From assembly GCA_033856515.1 (NCBI GenBank), contig JAWVEY010000055.1, positions 1-64,000 of the forward strand: a stretch of DNA of 64,000 bases, given 5' to 3'. The notes beneath the pieces are model-generated. The model saw only the letters and a program-made list of their open reading frames with translations. It ran no database searches and had not been told where the DNA came from. The position numbers and the translations under genes were made by a program. Below, piece by piece: positions 8,222 through 16,762 of the stretch (position 1 is its first letter; every line of letters begins with the position of its first letter). The DNA comes from JALZKA01 sp033856515 (GTDB lineage Bacteria > Actinomycetota > Thermoleophilia > Solirubrobacterales > 70-9).

Positions 8222-8597
8222 CCGTCAGCCCGGCGGCTTCGAGGGCCTCCCGGTGCGATTGGAACCACTGGAACCGCACAGCCAGTCCGTCGCGCACAGT
8301 CCAGACGTAGCCATGTTCGCCCTCTACGGGCACGCCGCTACCTGAACCAGAACCAGTGAATTGAGCAAGGACCACGGTTTCGTCCCCAGCGTCGATGATG
8401 CGCTCGACCTTGATCTCGAAGTCCTCGTAGGTGCCGCGAACGACGGCGAGGCTCTTTCGGCCGTGGCGGGTCCCCGGCTCCACGGCATAGCTCGGATTCA
8501 CGTACTCCAAGTCCGCGGCAATGAAATCCCGAGCAGACTCCTGCCGGTCCCATGCGTCGTAGATGCGCCGCACCAGTTCGACATTTTTCTGCGACAT
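8217..8597 (-). CDS. SnoaL-like (NTF2 fold) protein
   Basis: A small protein of 126 residues in the SnoaL-like/NTF2-fold group, which includes isomerases, cyclases and many unassigned members. It begins MSQKNVELVRRIYDAWD and ends with the EALEAAGL motif shared by the paralogues at 17594-18884. ATG 8597 is preferred over ATG 8603 because the 9-mer GATACTGCG (8604-8612, minus strand) sits 6 nt before it, precisely as in two paralogues. The ligand or reaction cannot be inferred from sequence. Confidence 0.78.
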   Translation of the reverse strand: MSQKNVELVRRIYDAWDRQESARDFIAADLEYVNPSYAVEPGTRHGRKSLAVVRGTYEDFEIKVERIIDAGDETVVLAQFTGSGSGSGVPVEGEHGYVWTVRDGLAVRFQWFQSHREALEAAGLTG

Positions 8598-8631
8598 CGT
8601 CATCGCAGTATCCCCAAGAGGACAGTCGTGC

Positions 8632-9147
8632 TTAGCGGCCGGCGAGCTTTCGCGCTCGCTTCACGGCGGCGGTCTTTGTGTTGATCGCGCCCATCATTGC
8701 GCGCTCGCCTACGGATCCCGCCGGCGGCATGACGCCCATCTGGCGCGCCATCTCCATGCCGTCCGTGAAGGCGAAGTTCTCCTGAATCAGCCCGTCGCGA
8801 ATGGTGAGGAGGTCGAGCCCTGAGAGCTCGAGCCGAGCGCCGGTTGGAGCGACTCCCTGGAGCTTGCCGGTCCCGTTGAACGTGCCCTTAGCGGCCCATT
8901 GCACGGCCGCCTTGTCCCCGTAGGCGACCATGTCCGTGACCGACATCGAGAAGTCGGGGACCGCTCGGAACATCTCGCCGAAGAAATCGCGGACGCCCTG
9001 TGGCGCCTTGAGGTCAGCCATGCCGCTGAGGTGGTCCATGCCACCGGGCGCCCACACCTCGACCATCGCGTCGAGATCTCGGGCAGCGATCGCCTCGAAA
9101 TAGGCGGTCGCGACCTGCTTTGCGCTTTTCTTCGTTGCAGTGGCCAT
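8632..9147 (-). CDS. Ester cyclase / SnoaL-like polyketide cyclase family protein
   Basis: A 171-residue protein with an NTF2-like fold of the ester cyclase subgroup. Visible are AYFEAIAARDLDAMVEVWAP near the N-terminus, FFGEMFRAVPDFSMSVTD in the middle, and GLDLLTIRDGLIQENFAF. The C-terminal 40 residues are basic and extend beyond the usual domain. The start is ATG 9147; TAATCT (9155-9160, minus strand) ends 7 nt upstream and overlaps the stop of the upstream gene, suggesting its own leaderless promoter. Substrate unknown. Confidence 0.78.
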   Translation of the reverse strand: MATATKKSAKQVATAYFEAIAARDLDAMVEVWAPGGMDHLSGMADLKAPQGVRDFFGEMFRAVPDFSMSVTDMVAYGDKAAVQWAAKGTFNGTGKLQGVAPTGARLELSGLDLLTIRDGLIQENFAFTDGMEMARQMGVMPPAGSVGERAMMGAINTKTAAVKRARKLAGR

Positions 9148-9157
9148 GCTCGGGAGA

Positions 9158-11146
9158 TTATCCGGCGAGCTGAGCCGATAGCTCGGCGGGATCGGTGAGG
9201 GGCGTTCGGCAAGTGAAGCCTTCGCAAACGTACGCCGCCGGCAGACCATCCACCTCGCTTCGCTCAGCCATAAGCGGAGGCTCATTCACTCCCTCGGGGC
9301 CACCGGCCAGGACGATATGAGGGCGCAGCTCGGAGCGGACTACCGCGGCCAGCTCGTCCAGGTCCGAACCCACGAGCGCGACCTCCTTCACCTGCGCCAG
9401 GTCGAAGTCGATCGCCCGCAGGAGGTGCGCCACCGCCTGCGGATGTCGTTCGGCGACGCGCCCGATCAGTCCGAAGACCGAGTGCGCGCGCTCCGCGTAG
9501 CCGTGCTCGCCGGTCAGCGCCGCCAGGCGCAGGAGGCCGAAGGCGGCGGATGAGCTGCCCGAGGGGATGGGGTGGTCGTCGATGTCCTTCCGTCTCACGA
9601 TCAACTCCTCGCCGTCCGTCGCGGTGGTGAAGAAGCCGCCTCGCTCAGCGTCGGCAAAGCGCTCGATCATCGCGTCTGCCGTCTCGCGCGCCGCGACGAA
9701 CCAGCGCTCCTCGAACGTGGACTCGTAAAGGACCAGCAGCGCCTCGGTAACGTACGCGTGGTCCTCCAGGTAGGCGAGGATCTTCGCCTCGCCGTCCTTC
9801 CAGGTGCGGAGCAGGCGACCTTTCCTGTCGCGCAACCTCTCCCAAAGGAACTCGGCTGCCGTCCGGGCTGCGGCTATGAAGTCGGGGCGGTCCAGCACGG
9901 CGCCCGCGTCGGCGAGGGCCGCGATCGCGAGCGCGTTCCACGAGGTGATCCGCTTGTCGTCGAGGCCGGGCCACACGCGCTTGGCGCGGTGCTCGTAAAG
10001 GGCGGCTTGCGCGGTTTCGAGTCCTGGGGGAGCAGGTGACTGTGCTCCGTGCGGGAGGTGCAGGATGTTCTCCCCCTCGAAGTTCCCCTCGGCGCTCACG
10101 CCCCAGTAAGCGACCAGCTCGTCCGCTTCGCCGCTCAGTCCCGCGGCTCCCAGCACGTCTCGCAACTCTTCCTCGGACCAGACGTAGAACCGGCCCTCGA
10201 CCCCTTCGGAGTCCGCGTCGAGCGCCGAGTAGAAGCCGCCCTCGGCTCCGCGCATCTCCCGGAGGATCCACTCGAGGGTCCGCTCGCAGGCGACCCGCCA
10301 GCGCTCGTGGCCCTGTGCCTGAAAGCCGTGGAGGTAGGCCCGAGCGAGGAGGGCATTGTCGTAGAGCATCTTCTCGAAGTGCGGCACGAGCCACTTTGCG
10401 TCGACCGAGTACCGCGCGAAGCCGCCGCCGACCTGGTCGAAAATGCCACCGGCGAGCATGCCGTCCAGGGCATGCCCCGCAACGTCGCGCTCCCCGCGCG
10501 CCAGCAGGAACTCGACGGCCGACGCTGGCGGAAACTTCGGCGCGCCTCCGAAGCCTCCGTTCACGGGATCGGCGCTCGAGACGAGGAGCCTCTGGGCCTC
10601 CTCCAAGAGGTCGGCGGACAGAGCGCCTTCGGCGGGCTCGATCTGCGCAGTCGCGGCGAGCCGCTCGCGGATGCGCTCGGCCTGCTGCGCGATCTCCGTG
10701 CGCTTTCCCTCCCACGAGGCGACGACGGCCTCCATCACCATGCGAAAGCTCGGCATGCCGTGGCGCGGTTCCGGCGGGAAGTAGGTGCCGCAGTAAAAGG
10801 GGGAGGTCTCGGTGTCGAGGAACGCGGTGAGCGGCCACCCCCCGTGTCCCGTCATCGCCTGGACAGCCTCCATGTAGATGGCGTCCACGTCCGGCCGCTC
10901 CTCGCGGTCGACCTTGATGCAGACGAAGTGCTCGTTCATGAATGCCGCGGTCGCCTCGTCCTCGAACGACTCGCGCTCCATGACGTGGCACCAGTGGCAT
11001 GACGAGTAACCGATCGACAGCAGGATCGGCCGGTCCTCGTCGCGCGCCCGGGTGAGCGCCTGCGGACCCCAGGGGTACCAGTCGACCGGGTTCTCGGCGT
11101 GCTGGAGGAGGTAAGGGCTCGACTCTTCAGCGAGTTTGTTGGCCAT
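9158..11146 (-). CDS. Thioredoxin-domain protein, YyaL/SSP411 family
   Basis: A 662-residue protein of the YyaL/spermatogenesis-associated protein 20 family. The N-terminal thioredoxin-like domain (about 1-170) starts with NKLAEESSPYLLQHAENPVDW and carries the CxxC in SSCHWCHVME. The rest is a long alpha/alpha-barrel-like region (KFPPASAVEFLL, DQVGGGFARYSVD, PHFEKMLYDNALLARAY). Family members are widespread but lack an agreed reaction. ATG 11146 is chosen because it begins the family N-terminus and TACGCT (11154-11159, minus strand) ends 7 nt upstream; a longer in-frame extension has no homology. Cytoplasmic. Confidence 0.9.
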   Translation of the reverse strand: MANKLAEESSPYLLQHAENPVDWYPWGPQALTRARDEDRPILLSIGYSSCHWCHVMERESFEDEATAAFMNEHFVCIKVDREERPDVDAIYMEAVQAMTGHGGWPLTAFLDTETSPFYCGTYFPPEPRHGMPSFRMVMEAVVASWEGKRTEIAQQAERIRERLAATAQIEPAEGALSADLLEEAQRLLVSSADPVNGGFGGAPKFPPASAVEFLLARGERDVAGHALDGMLAGGIFDQVGGGFARYSVDAKWLVPHFEKMLYDNALLARAYLHGFQAQGHERWRVACERTLEWILREMRGAEGGFYSALDADSEGVEGRFYVWSEEELRDVLGAAGLSGEADELVAYWGVSAEGNFEGENILHLPHGAQSPAPPGLETAQAALYEHRAKRVWPGLDDKRITSWNALAIAALADAGAVLDRPDFIAAARTAAEFLWERLRDRKGRLLRTWKDGEAKILAYLEDHAYVTEALLVLYESTFEERWFVAARETADAMIERFADAERGGFFTTATDGEELIVRRKDIDDHPIPSGSSSAAFGLLRLAALTGEHGYAERAHSVFGLIGRVAERHPQAVAHLLRAIDFDLAQVKEVALVGSDLDELAAVVRSELRPHIVLAGGPEGVNEPPLMAERSEVDGLPAAYVCEGFTCRTPLTDPAELSAQLAG

Positions 11147-11312
11147 CACCGCCAGCGTATGGGAGTGCAGCCCGCTCGCCGAATGAGGTAGGGCCGTCCC
11201 ACTCCGTGCCAGATTTCCTACCGCGTTTCGGTGAGGGAGGTCACCCCTTTGCCGACTGGCGGACGAATGTCCTGTCGTTGCCCGCTGGGACCTTCTGTAC
11301 GTTGAAAACTCG

Positions 11313-13565
11313 ATGGAAACAGGTGGTATCCGGGGGTCTGGAGGGGGCGACCGGGAATCAAAAAGTCTGTTCGGACTCCCATCTGCGCACGATGCAGCGC
11401 GGGTCGAGGACGGCATCGATCTGGCTCATCGAGCGACCGAGGAGCTGCGGGCGGCAGCCGACCTGATGGCCGACGCCCAGCGGGTCGCAAACTTCGGCAG
11501 CTGGGAGTGGAAGCTGACCGAGGACGAGGTCTTCTGGTCGGACCAGCTCTACCGCATCTTCGGGATCGAGAGGAAAGAGGACCCTCATCCCTTTCGGGTG
11601 ACCTTCGCGACCTACCTCGAGCGCGTCCACCCGGACGAGCAGGTCGAGGTGCGCGAAAAGATCGAGCACGTGCTCGGCGACGTTATTCCCTTTCGCTTCG
11701 AGCACCGCATCGTCCGGCCCAACGGTGAGGTCAGGAACGTCCGCTGCCAGGGCGAGCCGGTCCTCGATCCCGCGACGAGGGAGATGGTGCGGGTGGTGGG
11801 CGTGTGCCAAGACATCACCGAGATGGCCGAGATCGAGCGTGCGCGCTCCGAGGCGGACGCCCGCTTCCGTAGCGCCTTCGAGAACGCGCCGATCGGCATC
11901 GCCCTGGTCGATTTCACGGAGGGGTCCGATGGCCGCCTGACCGAAGTGAACCGGGCCCTTTGCGACCTCACCAGCCGGAGCGGCGACGAGCTGATCGGGT
12001 CAAAGCTAACCGGCCTGTGCCTGGCCGAGGACGGCCCGATCGACGAGGCGCAACGCGAGCGGCTCGTGGCCGGCACCATCGAGCGCTTCACGGTCGAGAA
12101 GCGGGCGCTCCTCAGCGACGACCGGCTCGTCTGGCTGGAGCTGAGCGTGTCGACGATCCCCAACGAGGGCGGGCCCCGAAGCGCGGGCATCGTGCAGGTC
12201 CAGGACGTGACCGAGCGCAAGCGCTTCGAGGAGCAGCTCCGCTACATCGCCGATCACGACTCGCTGACCGGCCTCATGAACCGCAGGCGCTTTCGCGAGG
12301 AACTCGACTCACAGCTCGCTCTGCGCCGCCGCTATGGCGGGGTAGGCGCGCTGCTCCTGATCGACATGGACCGCCTGAAGGCCGTGAACGACACGCGCGG
12401 TCACGGCGCGGGGGATGTCGCGCTTCGCCGCGTCGCTGAGGCGATGCGTGGCAGGTTCCGCTCGACAGACGTCCTCGCCCGCCTTGCCGGCGACGAGTTC
12501 GCAGTCCTGCTTCCCAGCGCCGAGGGCCACGAGGCGATGGGCTTGGCTGAAGCTCTCATCGCGCGAATCGCTTCTGACGAGGTGGCGGCCTGGGGAGTGT
12601 CCGTGTCGATCGGCGTTGCGCCGTTCGGGGGCGACGACACGCGCACCACCGAGGATGTGATGGCGACCGCCGACGCCGCCATGTACCGCGCGAAGCAGCG
12701 CGGTGGCGCGGTGGCCGAGCCGGCCGAGGCACCTCCTCCCGGTCACCCGCATACGCGGACTGAGGACGGGCCCGTCGAGGCGTTCCCCCGCCGGAGCCTC
12801 GTCGGCGACCAGACTCCGAGGCCGCAGCTCGTGCGAGAGCCCTCGATGACCGACAAGGTCAGGGCGGCGCTCGACTCAGATGAGCTTCTGATCTACGGGC
12901 AGCCGGTGATCGACCTTCGCAGCGGCCGGATCGCGCACCACGAGCTGCTCGTTCGCATGCGCGACGAGACGGGAAAGGTCCTGAGCGCGTCCTCGTTCCT
13001 GGGCGCCGCAGCTCAGACCCAGGGGATGTGCGCGGCGATCGACAACTGGGTGGTCTCTCGTGCCCTCGCGATGCTCTCGAACGGCTCCCGCGGCGCCCGC
13101 TTCCAGGTCAACCTCTCGGGCGAGATGCTCGGCGACGACCGCGGCCTCGACGGCCTCGTCTCCCGGGTGGCCAACGCGGGGGTGGAGGAGGGCTCGCTGG
13201 GATTCGAGATCGGCGAGGGCTCTGTTCGACTCGATGTCGATCGGGCGACCGCGACGCTTGACCGGCTCGCCGAGGCCGGCTGCCCGCTGGTCCTGGACGG
13301 TTTCAGCGCCGGCTTCGGGTCGTTCGAATACCTCCAGCGCCTCCCCGTCCGCCAGATCAAGATCGACGGAGTGGTCGTCCGATCCCTCTTGGAGGAGCCG
13401 GACTACTCGACGATTCGCGCCATCGTCCGCCTTGCGCAGGGGACGTCGAAGACGACGGTCGCAAAGCTCGTCGAGTCGTCAAGCGTCCTGCCACTTCTTC
13501 GGATGCACGGCGTCGACATGGCCCAGGGCTACGAGGTCGGCCAGCCGGTTCCGTTCGCGAGCTAG
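11313..13565 (+). CDS. PAS-PAS-GGDEF-EAL protein with degenerate catalytic motifs
   Basis: A 750-residue cyclic-di-GMP-type signalling protein with no membrane segment. Domains in order: PAS (about 45-165, with FGSWEWKLTEDEVFWSD), PAS (about 170-295), GGDEF (about 300-460) and EAL (about 505-745). The GGDEF signature reads AGDEF, preceded at the right distance by an RSTD inhibitory-site-like motif. The EAL signature is ELL, and the usual DDFGTG loop reads LDGFSAG, replacing a metal-binding Asp. The KIDG and VES motifs remain. The EAL domain is therefore probably inactive or a sensor; the GGDEF may be active. Its 3' end shares CTAG with the marR gene. TACGTT (11298-11303) lies 9 nt before the ATG. 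Confidence 0.88.
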   Translation: METGGIRGSGGGDRESKSLFGLPSAHDAARVEDGIDLAHRATEELRAAADLMADAQRVANFGSWEWKLTEDEVFWSDQLYRIFGIERKEDPHPFRVTFATYLERVHPDEQVEVREKIEHVLGDVIPFRFEHRIVRPNGEVRNVRCQGEPVLDPATREMVRVVGVCQDITEMAEIERARSEADARFRSAFENAPIGIALVDFTEGSDGRLTEVNRALCDLTSRSGDELIGSKLTGLCLAEDGPIDEAQRERLVAGTIERFTVEKRALLSDDRLVWLELSVSTIPNEGGPRSAGIVQVQDVTERKRFEEQLRYIADHDSLTGLMNRRRFREELDSQLALRRRYGGVGALLLIDMDRLKAVNDTRGHGAGDVALRRVAEAMRGRFRSTDVLARLAGDEFAVLLPSAEGHEAMGLAEALIARIASDEVAAWGVSVSIGVAPFGGDDTRTTEDVMATADAAMYRAKQRGGAVAEPAEAPPPGHPHTRTEDGPVEAFPRRSLVGDQTPRPQLVREPSMTDKVRAALDSDELLIYGQPVIDLRSGRIAHHELLVRMRDETGKVLSASSFLGAAAQTQGMCAAIDNWVVSRALAMLSNGSRGARFQVNLSGEMLGDDRGLDGLVSRVANAGVEEGSLGFEIGEGSVRLDVDRATATLDRLAEAGCPLVLDGFSAGFGSFEYLQRLPVRQIKIDGVVVRSLLEEPDYSTIRAIVRLAQGTSKTTVAKLVESSSVLPLLRMHGVDMAQGYEVGQPVPFAS

Positions 13566-14026
13566 GTCACCGCGCGGCCCAGCCGTCCCCATGCGCGAGA
13601 CAGAGCCGCCAGGTCGGCGTCCGAGAGCTTTGAGAAGAAGCCCTCACGCACACCGTCGAGATGGGCGGGCCGTGCCTTCTTCAGCTTGGCGCGGCCGGAC
13701 CGGGTGATCGCCGCATAGAGGCCGCGGGCGTCGTCCTCGCACGGCTTGCGCTCGACCCATCCCTGGCGGACGAGGCGGTCTACCAGGCGGGTCAGGCCGC
13801 TTCGGCTCAGGAGCAGCTGGTCTGCCAGCTCTCCCATCCGCGCGCGGCCGCCGGGCGAATCGGCGAGGACCATCAGGACCTCGTATGAGGAGAGGGGGAG
13901 GGAATGCTCCCGCTCGAGCTGGGAATCCAGGCTCACGACAAGGTCGCGATGAGCTCGCAACATGCCCTTCCATGCCGCGATCTCGTCCTCGGACAGCCGC
14001 TCCTCTCCATGTTGCGTGCGCTTCAC
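13562..14026 (-). CDS. MarR-family transcriptional regulator (MhqR-like)
   Basis: A winged-helix repressor of about 154 residues. The DNA-binding segment is in the middle: MGELADQLLLSRSGLTRLVDRLVRQGWVER followed by the wing DDARGLYAAITRSG. It is divergent from a ring-cleaving dioxygenase and an esterase, the same partner types found with Bacillus MhqR, which responds to quinones and azo compounds. GTG 14026 is preferred; an upstream TTG at 14062 would lie inside the operator-like palindromes at 14048-14082. Autoregulation and control of the divergent operon are likely. The inducer is inferred, not visible. Confidence 0.87.
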   Translation of the reverse strand: MKRTQHGEERLSEDEIAAWKGMLRAHRDLVVSLDSQLEREHSLPLSSYEVLMVLADSPGGRARMGELADQLLLSRSGLTRLVDRLVRQGWVERKPCEDDARGLYAAITRSGRAKLKKARPAHLDGVREGFFSKLSDADLAALSRAWGRLGRAVT

Positions 14027-14047
14027 GCGAGGGAGGGTAGCGCAATC

Positions 14048-14082
14048 TAGTTGCTCACACAACTATTATGGTGCTATAGTTG
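14048..14082. promoter_or_regulatory. MarR operator-like overlapping palindromes
   Basis: TAGTTG (14048-14053) and CAACTA (14060-14065) form an inverted repeat. CAACTAT (14060-14066) and ATAGTTG (14076-14082) form a second, sharing the central half-site. A possible forward promoter, TTGCTC (14051-14056) and TATAGT (14075-14080) with an 18-bp spacer, is covered by both. The position between marR and the dioxygenase gene fits autoregulation and repression of the operon. Confidence 0.72.
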
Positions 14083-14117
14083 CGCATGCAAATACGTCCA
14101 CCGGCGAAGGGAACACC

Positions 14118-15041
14118 ATGAAGCTCGACGGAGTCCACCACATCACAGCAATCACAGCCAACGCTCAGCAGAACGTCGACTTCTACGCCGGCACGCTCGG
14201 GCTGCGCATGGTCAAGAAGACCGTGAATCAGGACCAGCCGAGCGTCTACCACCTCTTCTACGCCGACGAGAAGGGCACTCCCGGCGCCGACATGACCTTC
14301 TTCGAGTTCCCGGATGCCGCGCAGGGGCGCCCCGGCCAGGGCATGGTCCACCGCATCATCTGGCGCGTCGCCTCCGAGGCCGCCCTCGACTTCTGGGCGG
14401 AGCGCCTGACGGCGGCGGGGTCAGACCCCTCACGAAACGGAGACATTCTCCGCTTCAGCGATCCCGAGGGGCTCGAGCACGAGTTCGTCGTCTCGACGGT
14501 CGATGACCAGCCGCTGATCGCCGATCATCCCGAGGTGCCGGCGGAACACGCGCTCCAGGGTTTCGAGGGCGCGCGGGCGTTCACAGCCAACGTCGAGCAC
14601 AGCCGCTCGCTCCTGGAGGAGCACCTTGGCTTCGAGCCGGGCGCCGACGGCTGGGAGATCCGCGGCAGGCGCCGAGGCGGCACCTGGGCCTACGACGCGG
14701 CGCCAGACGAGCGCGGCATCCAGGGCGCCGGGACCGTCCACCACATCGCGTGGGCCTCCGAGACGGCTGAACACGAGGGCTGGCGCGAGCGCGCAATCGA
14801 GGGCGGCGCGCACCCGACACCGGTAATTGACCGCTTCTGGTTCGAGTCGATCTACTTCCGCGAGCCGAGTGGCGTCCTGTTCGAGATCGCGACCATGGAC
14901 CCCGGCTTCGGCGTCGACGAGGATCCCGAGCATCTCGGCGAGAAGCTCATCCTGCCGCCGTTCCTCGAGGACAAGCGCGCGGAGATCGAGCGGGTCCTGA
15001 CGCCCGTCGAGAACCCGCGGGCAGCTCGCTCGCACGGGTGA
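14118..15041 (+). CDS. Ring-cleaving dioxygenase, VOC/glyoxalase family (MhqO-like)
   Basis: A 307-residue protein with two vicinal-oxygen-chelate domains (about 1-145 and 155-300). The N-terminus, GVHHITAITANAQQNVDFY then GLRMVKKTVNQD, closely resembles Bacillus MhqO/YdfO and related hydroquinone-type dioxygenases. Likely metal ligands are HH near residue 7 and the histidines in VHHIAWA and glutamates near FEIATMDPG. A 13-bp palindrome interrupts a variable loop (14417-14429). ATG 14118 follows an AAGGGA-type ribosome site; the stop overlaps the esterase start by 4 bp. Proposed role: degradation of quinone-like electrophiles. Confidence 0.88.
   Translation: MKLDGVHHITAITANAQQNVDFYAGTLGLRMVKKTVNQDQPSVYHLFYADEKGTPGADMTFFEFPDAAQGRPGQGMVHRIIWRVASEAALDFWAERLTAAGSDPSRNGDILRFSDPEGLEHEFVVSTVDDQPLIADHPEVPAEHALQGFEGARAFTANVEHSRSLLEEHLGFEPGADGWEIRGRRRGGTWAYDAAPDERGIQGAGTVHHIAWASETAEHEGWRERAIEGGAHPTPVIDRFWFESIYFREPSGVLFEIATMDPGFGVDEDPEHLGEKLILPPFLEDKRAEIERVLTPVENPRAARSHG
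14417..14429. repeat. 13-bp palindrome GGGGTCAGACCCC inside the dioxygenase gene
   Basis: GGGGTC-A-GACCCC lies inside the coding sequence of the dioxygenase and encodes part of a variable loop (GSDPS). It has the same 6+1+6 layout with a central A as the palindrome at 55786-55798. It may be a dispersed genomic motif; two different sequences in 64 kb do not prove that. Confidence 0.4.
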
Positions 15042-15673
15042 GCGAGCTCGTCCACAGAGTTCGCGAGGCTGAGGGCGACCCCGAGGGCGCCCTCGTCCTC
15101 AACCACGGGCGCGGCGCCGACGAGAACGACCTCTTCGGGCTCCTGGACGAACTCGACCCTGAGCGCCGCCTCGTCGGTGTCACAACGGGAGCGCCACTGA
15201 CCAACGTCCCGCCGGGCGGACGACATTGGTACCTCGTGCCGAGGGTGGGCTATCCGGACCCGGCAACGTTCGCTTCGAGCTACGAGGCGCTCACCGGATT
15301 CCTCGACGGCTTCCTCGCCGAGCGCGGCCTCGGTTGGGACCGCACCGTGATCGGAGGCTTTTCGATGGGCGCCGTGATGTCCTACGCGGTGGGTCTGGGG
15401 GAGGGGCGGCCCGTCCCCGCCGGCCTGATCGCGTTCAGCGGTTTCATTCCGACCGTCGAAGGATGGTCGCCCGAGCTCGAAGGGCGCGAGGGCCTGCCCG
15501 TCGCGATCCACCACGGCGCCAACGATCCGATCATCTCGGTTGAGTTTGCTCGCGCGGCGCGCGAGCTTCTTCAAGCGGGCGGCATCGAGCCGGCCTACCT
15601 CGAGACAGACGCGGGCCACTGGCTCCCGCCGGAGGCACTCGGCGCGGCGAAGGCGATCGTCTCCGCCGTTTAG
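15038..15673 (+). CDS. Alpha/beta hydrolase, phospholipase/carboxylesterase family (MhqD-like)
   Basis: A 211-residue serine hydrolase. The nucleophile elbow GGFSMGAV is near residue 107-114; the acid is probably the Asp in HHGANDPIIS and the base the His in DAGHWLPP. The N-terminal ALVLNHGRGADENDL supplies the oxyanion region typical of the carboxylesterase/phospholipase group that includes YodD/MhqD. The GTG start overlaps the dioxygenase stop (GTGA), so the pair is translationally coupled and presumably controlled by the divergent MarR protein. The substrate is unknown. Confidence 0.87.
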   Translation: MSELVHRVREAEGDPEGALVLNHGRGADENDLFGLLDELDPERRLVGVTTGAPLTNVPPGGRHWYLVPRVGYPDPATFASSYEALTGFLDGFLAERGLGWDRTVIGGFSMGAVMSYAVGLGEGRPVPAGLIAFSGFIPTVEGWSPELEGREGLPVAIHHGANDPIISVEFARAARELLQAGGIEPAYLETDAGHWLPPEALGAAKAIVSAV

Positions 15674-15704
15674 TTCCATCCGGGCCGCATGCGAACATGT
15701 GTTC

Positions 15705-16715
15705 GTGCGCTGGGAGAATCTAGAGAAAGGGGCAAGCACGCAGGCGTTGCTCCCCGGAATGGGTGAATCGGTAGTCCGCACGTTCGACGCGCCGGAGGCG
15801 CTCGGGATCAATTTCCACGAGGTCCGGGCGAAGTCGGCGATCAACGCGGTCCCCGAGCGTTCGCGGATGCCGTTCCGCTGGACGATCAATCCATACCGCG
15901 GGTGTACTCACGCCTGTGTGTACTGCTTCGCCCGGCCCACGCATACCTATCTCGACCTGAACGCAGGCCGCGACTTCGAGCGGGAGATCGTCGTCAAGGT
16001 GAACGTGCCCGAGCTGGTCCGCGCCGAGCTCGGCAAGGCGCGCTGGCGCGGCGAGCACGTCGCGCTCGGGACGAACACCGACCCGTACCAGTGGGTCGAG
16101 TCGCGCTACAAGCTGATGCCGGGGATCTGGGAGGCGATGCGCGACTTCGCCAACCCGTGCTCGGTGCTAACCAAGTCGCCGCTGCTCCTGCGCGACCTCG
16201 GCCTCTTCAAGCAGATCGCGAAGCGCACCGAGTTCGTGGCGAACCTGTCGGTGCCGACGCTCGACGAGAAGGCATGGCGCGCGTCCGAGCCGCACACGCC
16301 TCATCCGAGGACCCGCCTCGCCGCCGTCGGCGAGCTGGCCCGCGCCGGCATCCCTTCCGGAATCCTCATCGCGCCGCTCATGCCGGGCATCAACGACGAC
16401 CCGCGCCAGGTCGAGAAGATCCTCGAGGTCGCCGGCGAGATGGGCGCGACCAACGTTGGCGGCATCGGCCTGCACCTCCGCGGCGAGGTCAAAGCGCTCT
16501 TCATGGACTGGCTCCGCCAGTACCGCCCCGACCTGGTGCCGCGCTACGAGCGCCTCTACAGCCGAGGCCGCGGCGCCTACCTTCCGAAGAAGGAGCGCGA
16601 CCGCCTGGCCAAGCTGGCGCGAGGGAAGAACCCACCGCGGCGATTCCTGCGAGAGAGGCTCGAAGCTCCAGAGCCTCGATCCGAGTCAGAAGCAGAGCAA
16701 CCCGCGCTCTTCTAG
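15705..16715 (+). CDS. Radical SAM protein, Rv2578c family
   Basis: A 336-residue radical S-adenosylmethionine enzyme resembling mycobacterial Rv2578c and, distantly, spore photoproduct lyase. The Fe-S cluster motif CxxxCxxC is in YRGCTHACVYCFARPTH near residue 67-77. Other family blocks are VALGTNTDPYQWVESRYKLMPG, SVLTKSPLLLRDL, and IGLHLRGEVKALFMDWL with RGAYLPKKE near the end. GTG 15705 matches the family N-terminus; the frame is open further upstream over the end of the esterase gene, but that extension is not protein-like. The reaction is unassigned. Confidence 0.9.
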   Translation: MRWENLEKGASTQALLPGMGESVVRTFDAPEALGINFHEVRAKSAINAVPERSRMPFRWTINPYRGCTHACVYCFARPTHTYLDLNAGRDFEREIVVKVNVPELVRAELGKARWRGEHVALGTNTDPYQWVESRYKLMPGIWEAMRDFANPCSVLTKSPLLLRDLGLFKQIAKRTEFVANLSVPTLDEKAWRASEPHTPHPRTRLAAVGELARAGIPSGILIAPLMPGINDDPRQVEKILEVAGEMGATNVGGIGLHLRGEVKALFMDWLRQYRPDLVPRYERLYSRGRGAYLPKKERDRLAKLARGKNPPRRFLRERLEAPEPRSESEAEQPALF

Positions 16716-16762
16716 CGCTCAGACTGCGCGGCAATGGCTCTAACGAGGCGTATGCTGGTCTC

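Noticed and set aside
11147..11416. N-terminal extension of the YyaL-family protein by 90 residues.
   Set aside because: No homology and it overlaps the PAS-GGDEF-EAL gene's 5' end. ATG 11146 begins the family N-terminus and has a -10-like box at the right distance.
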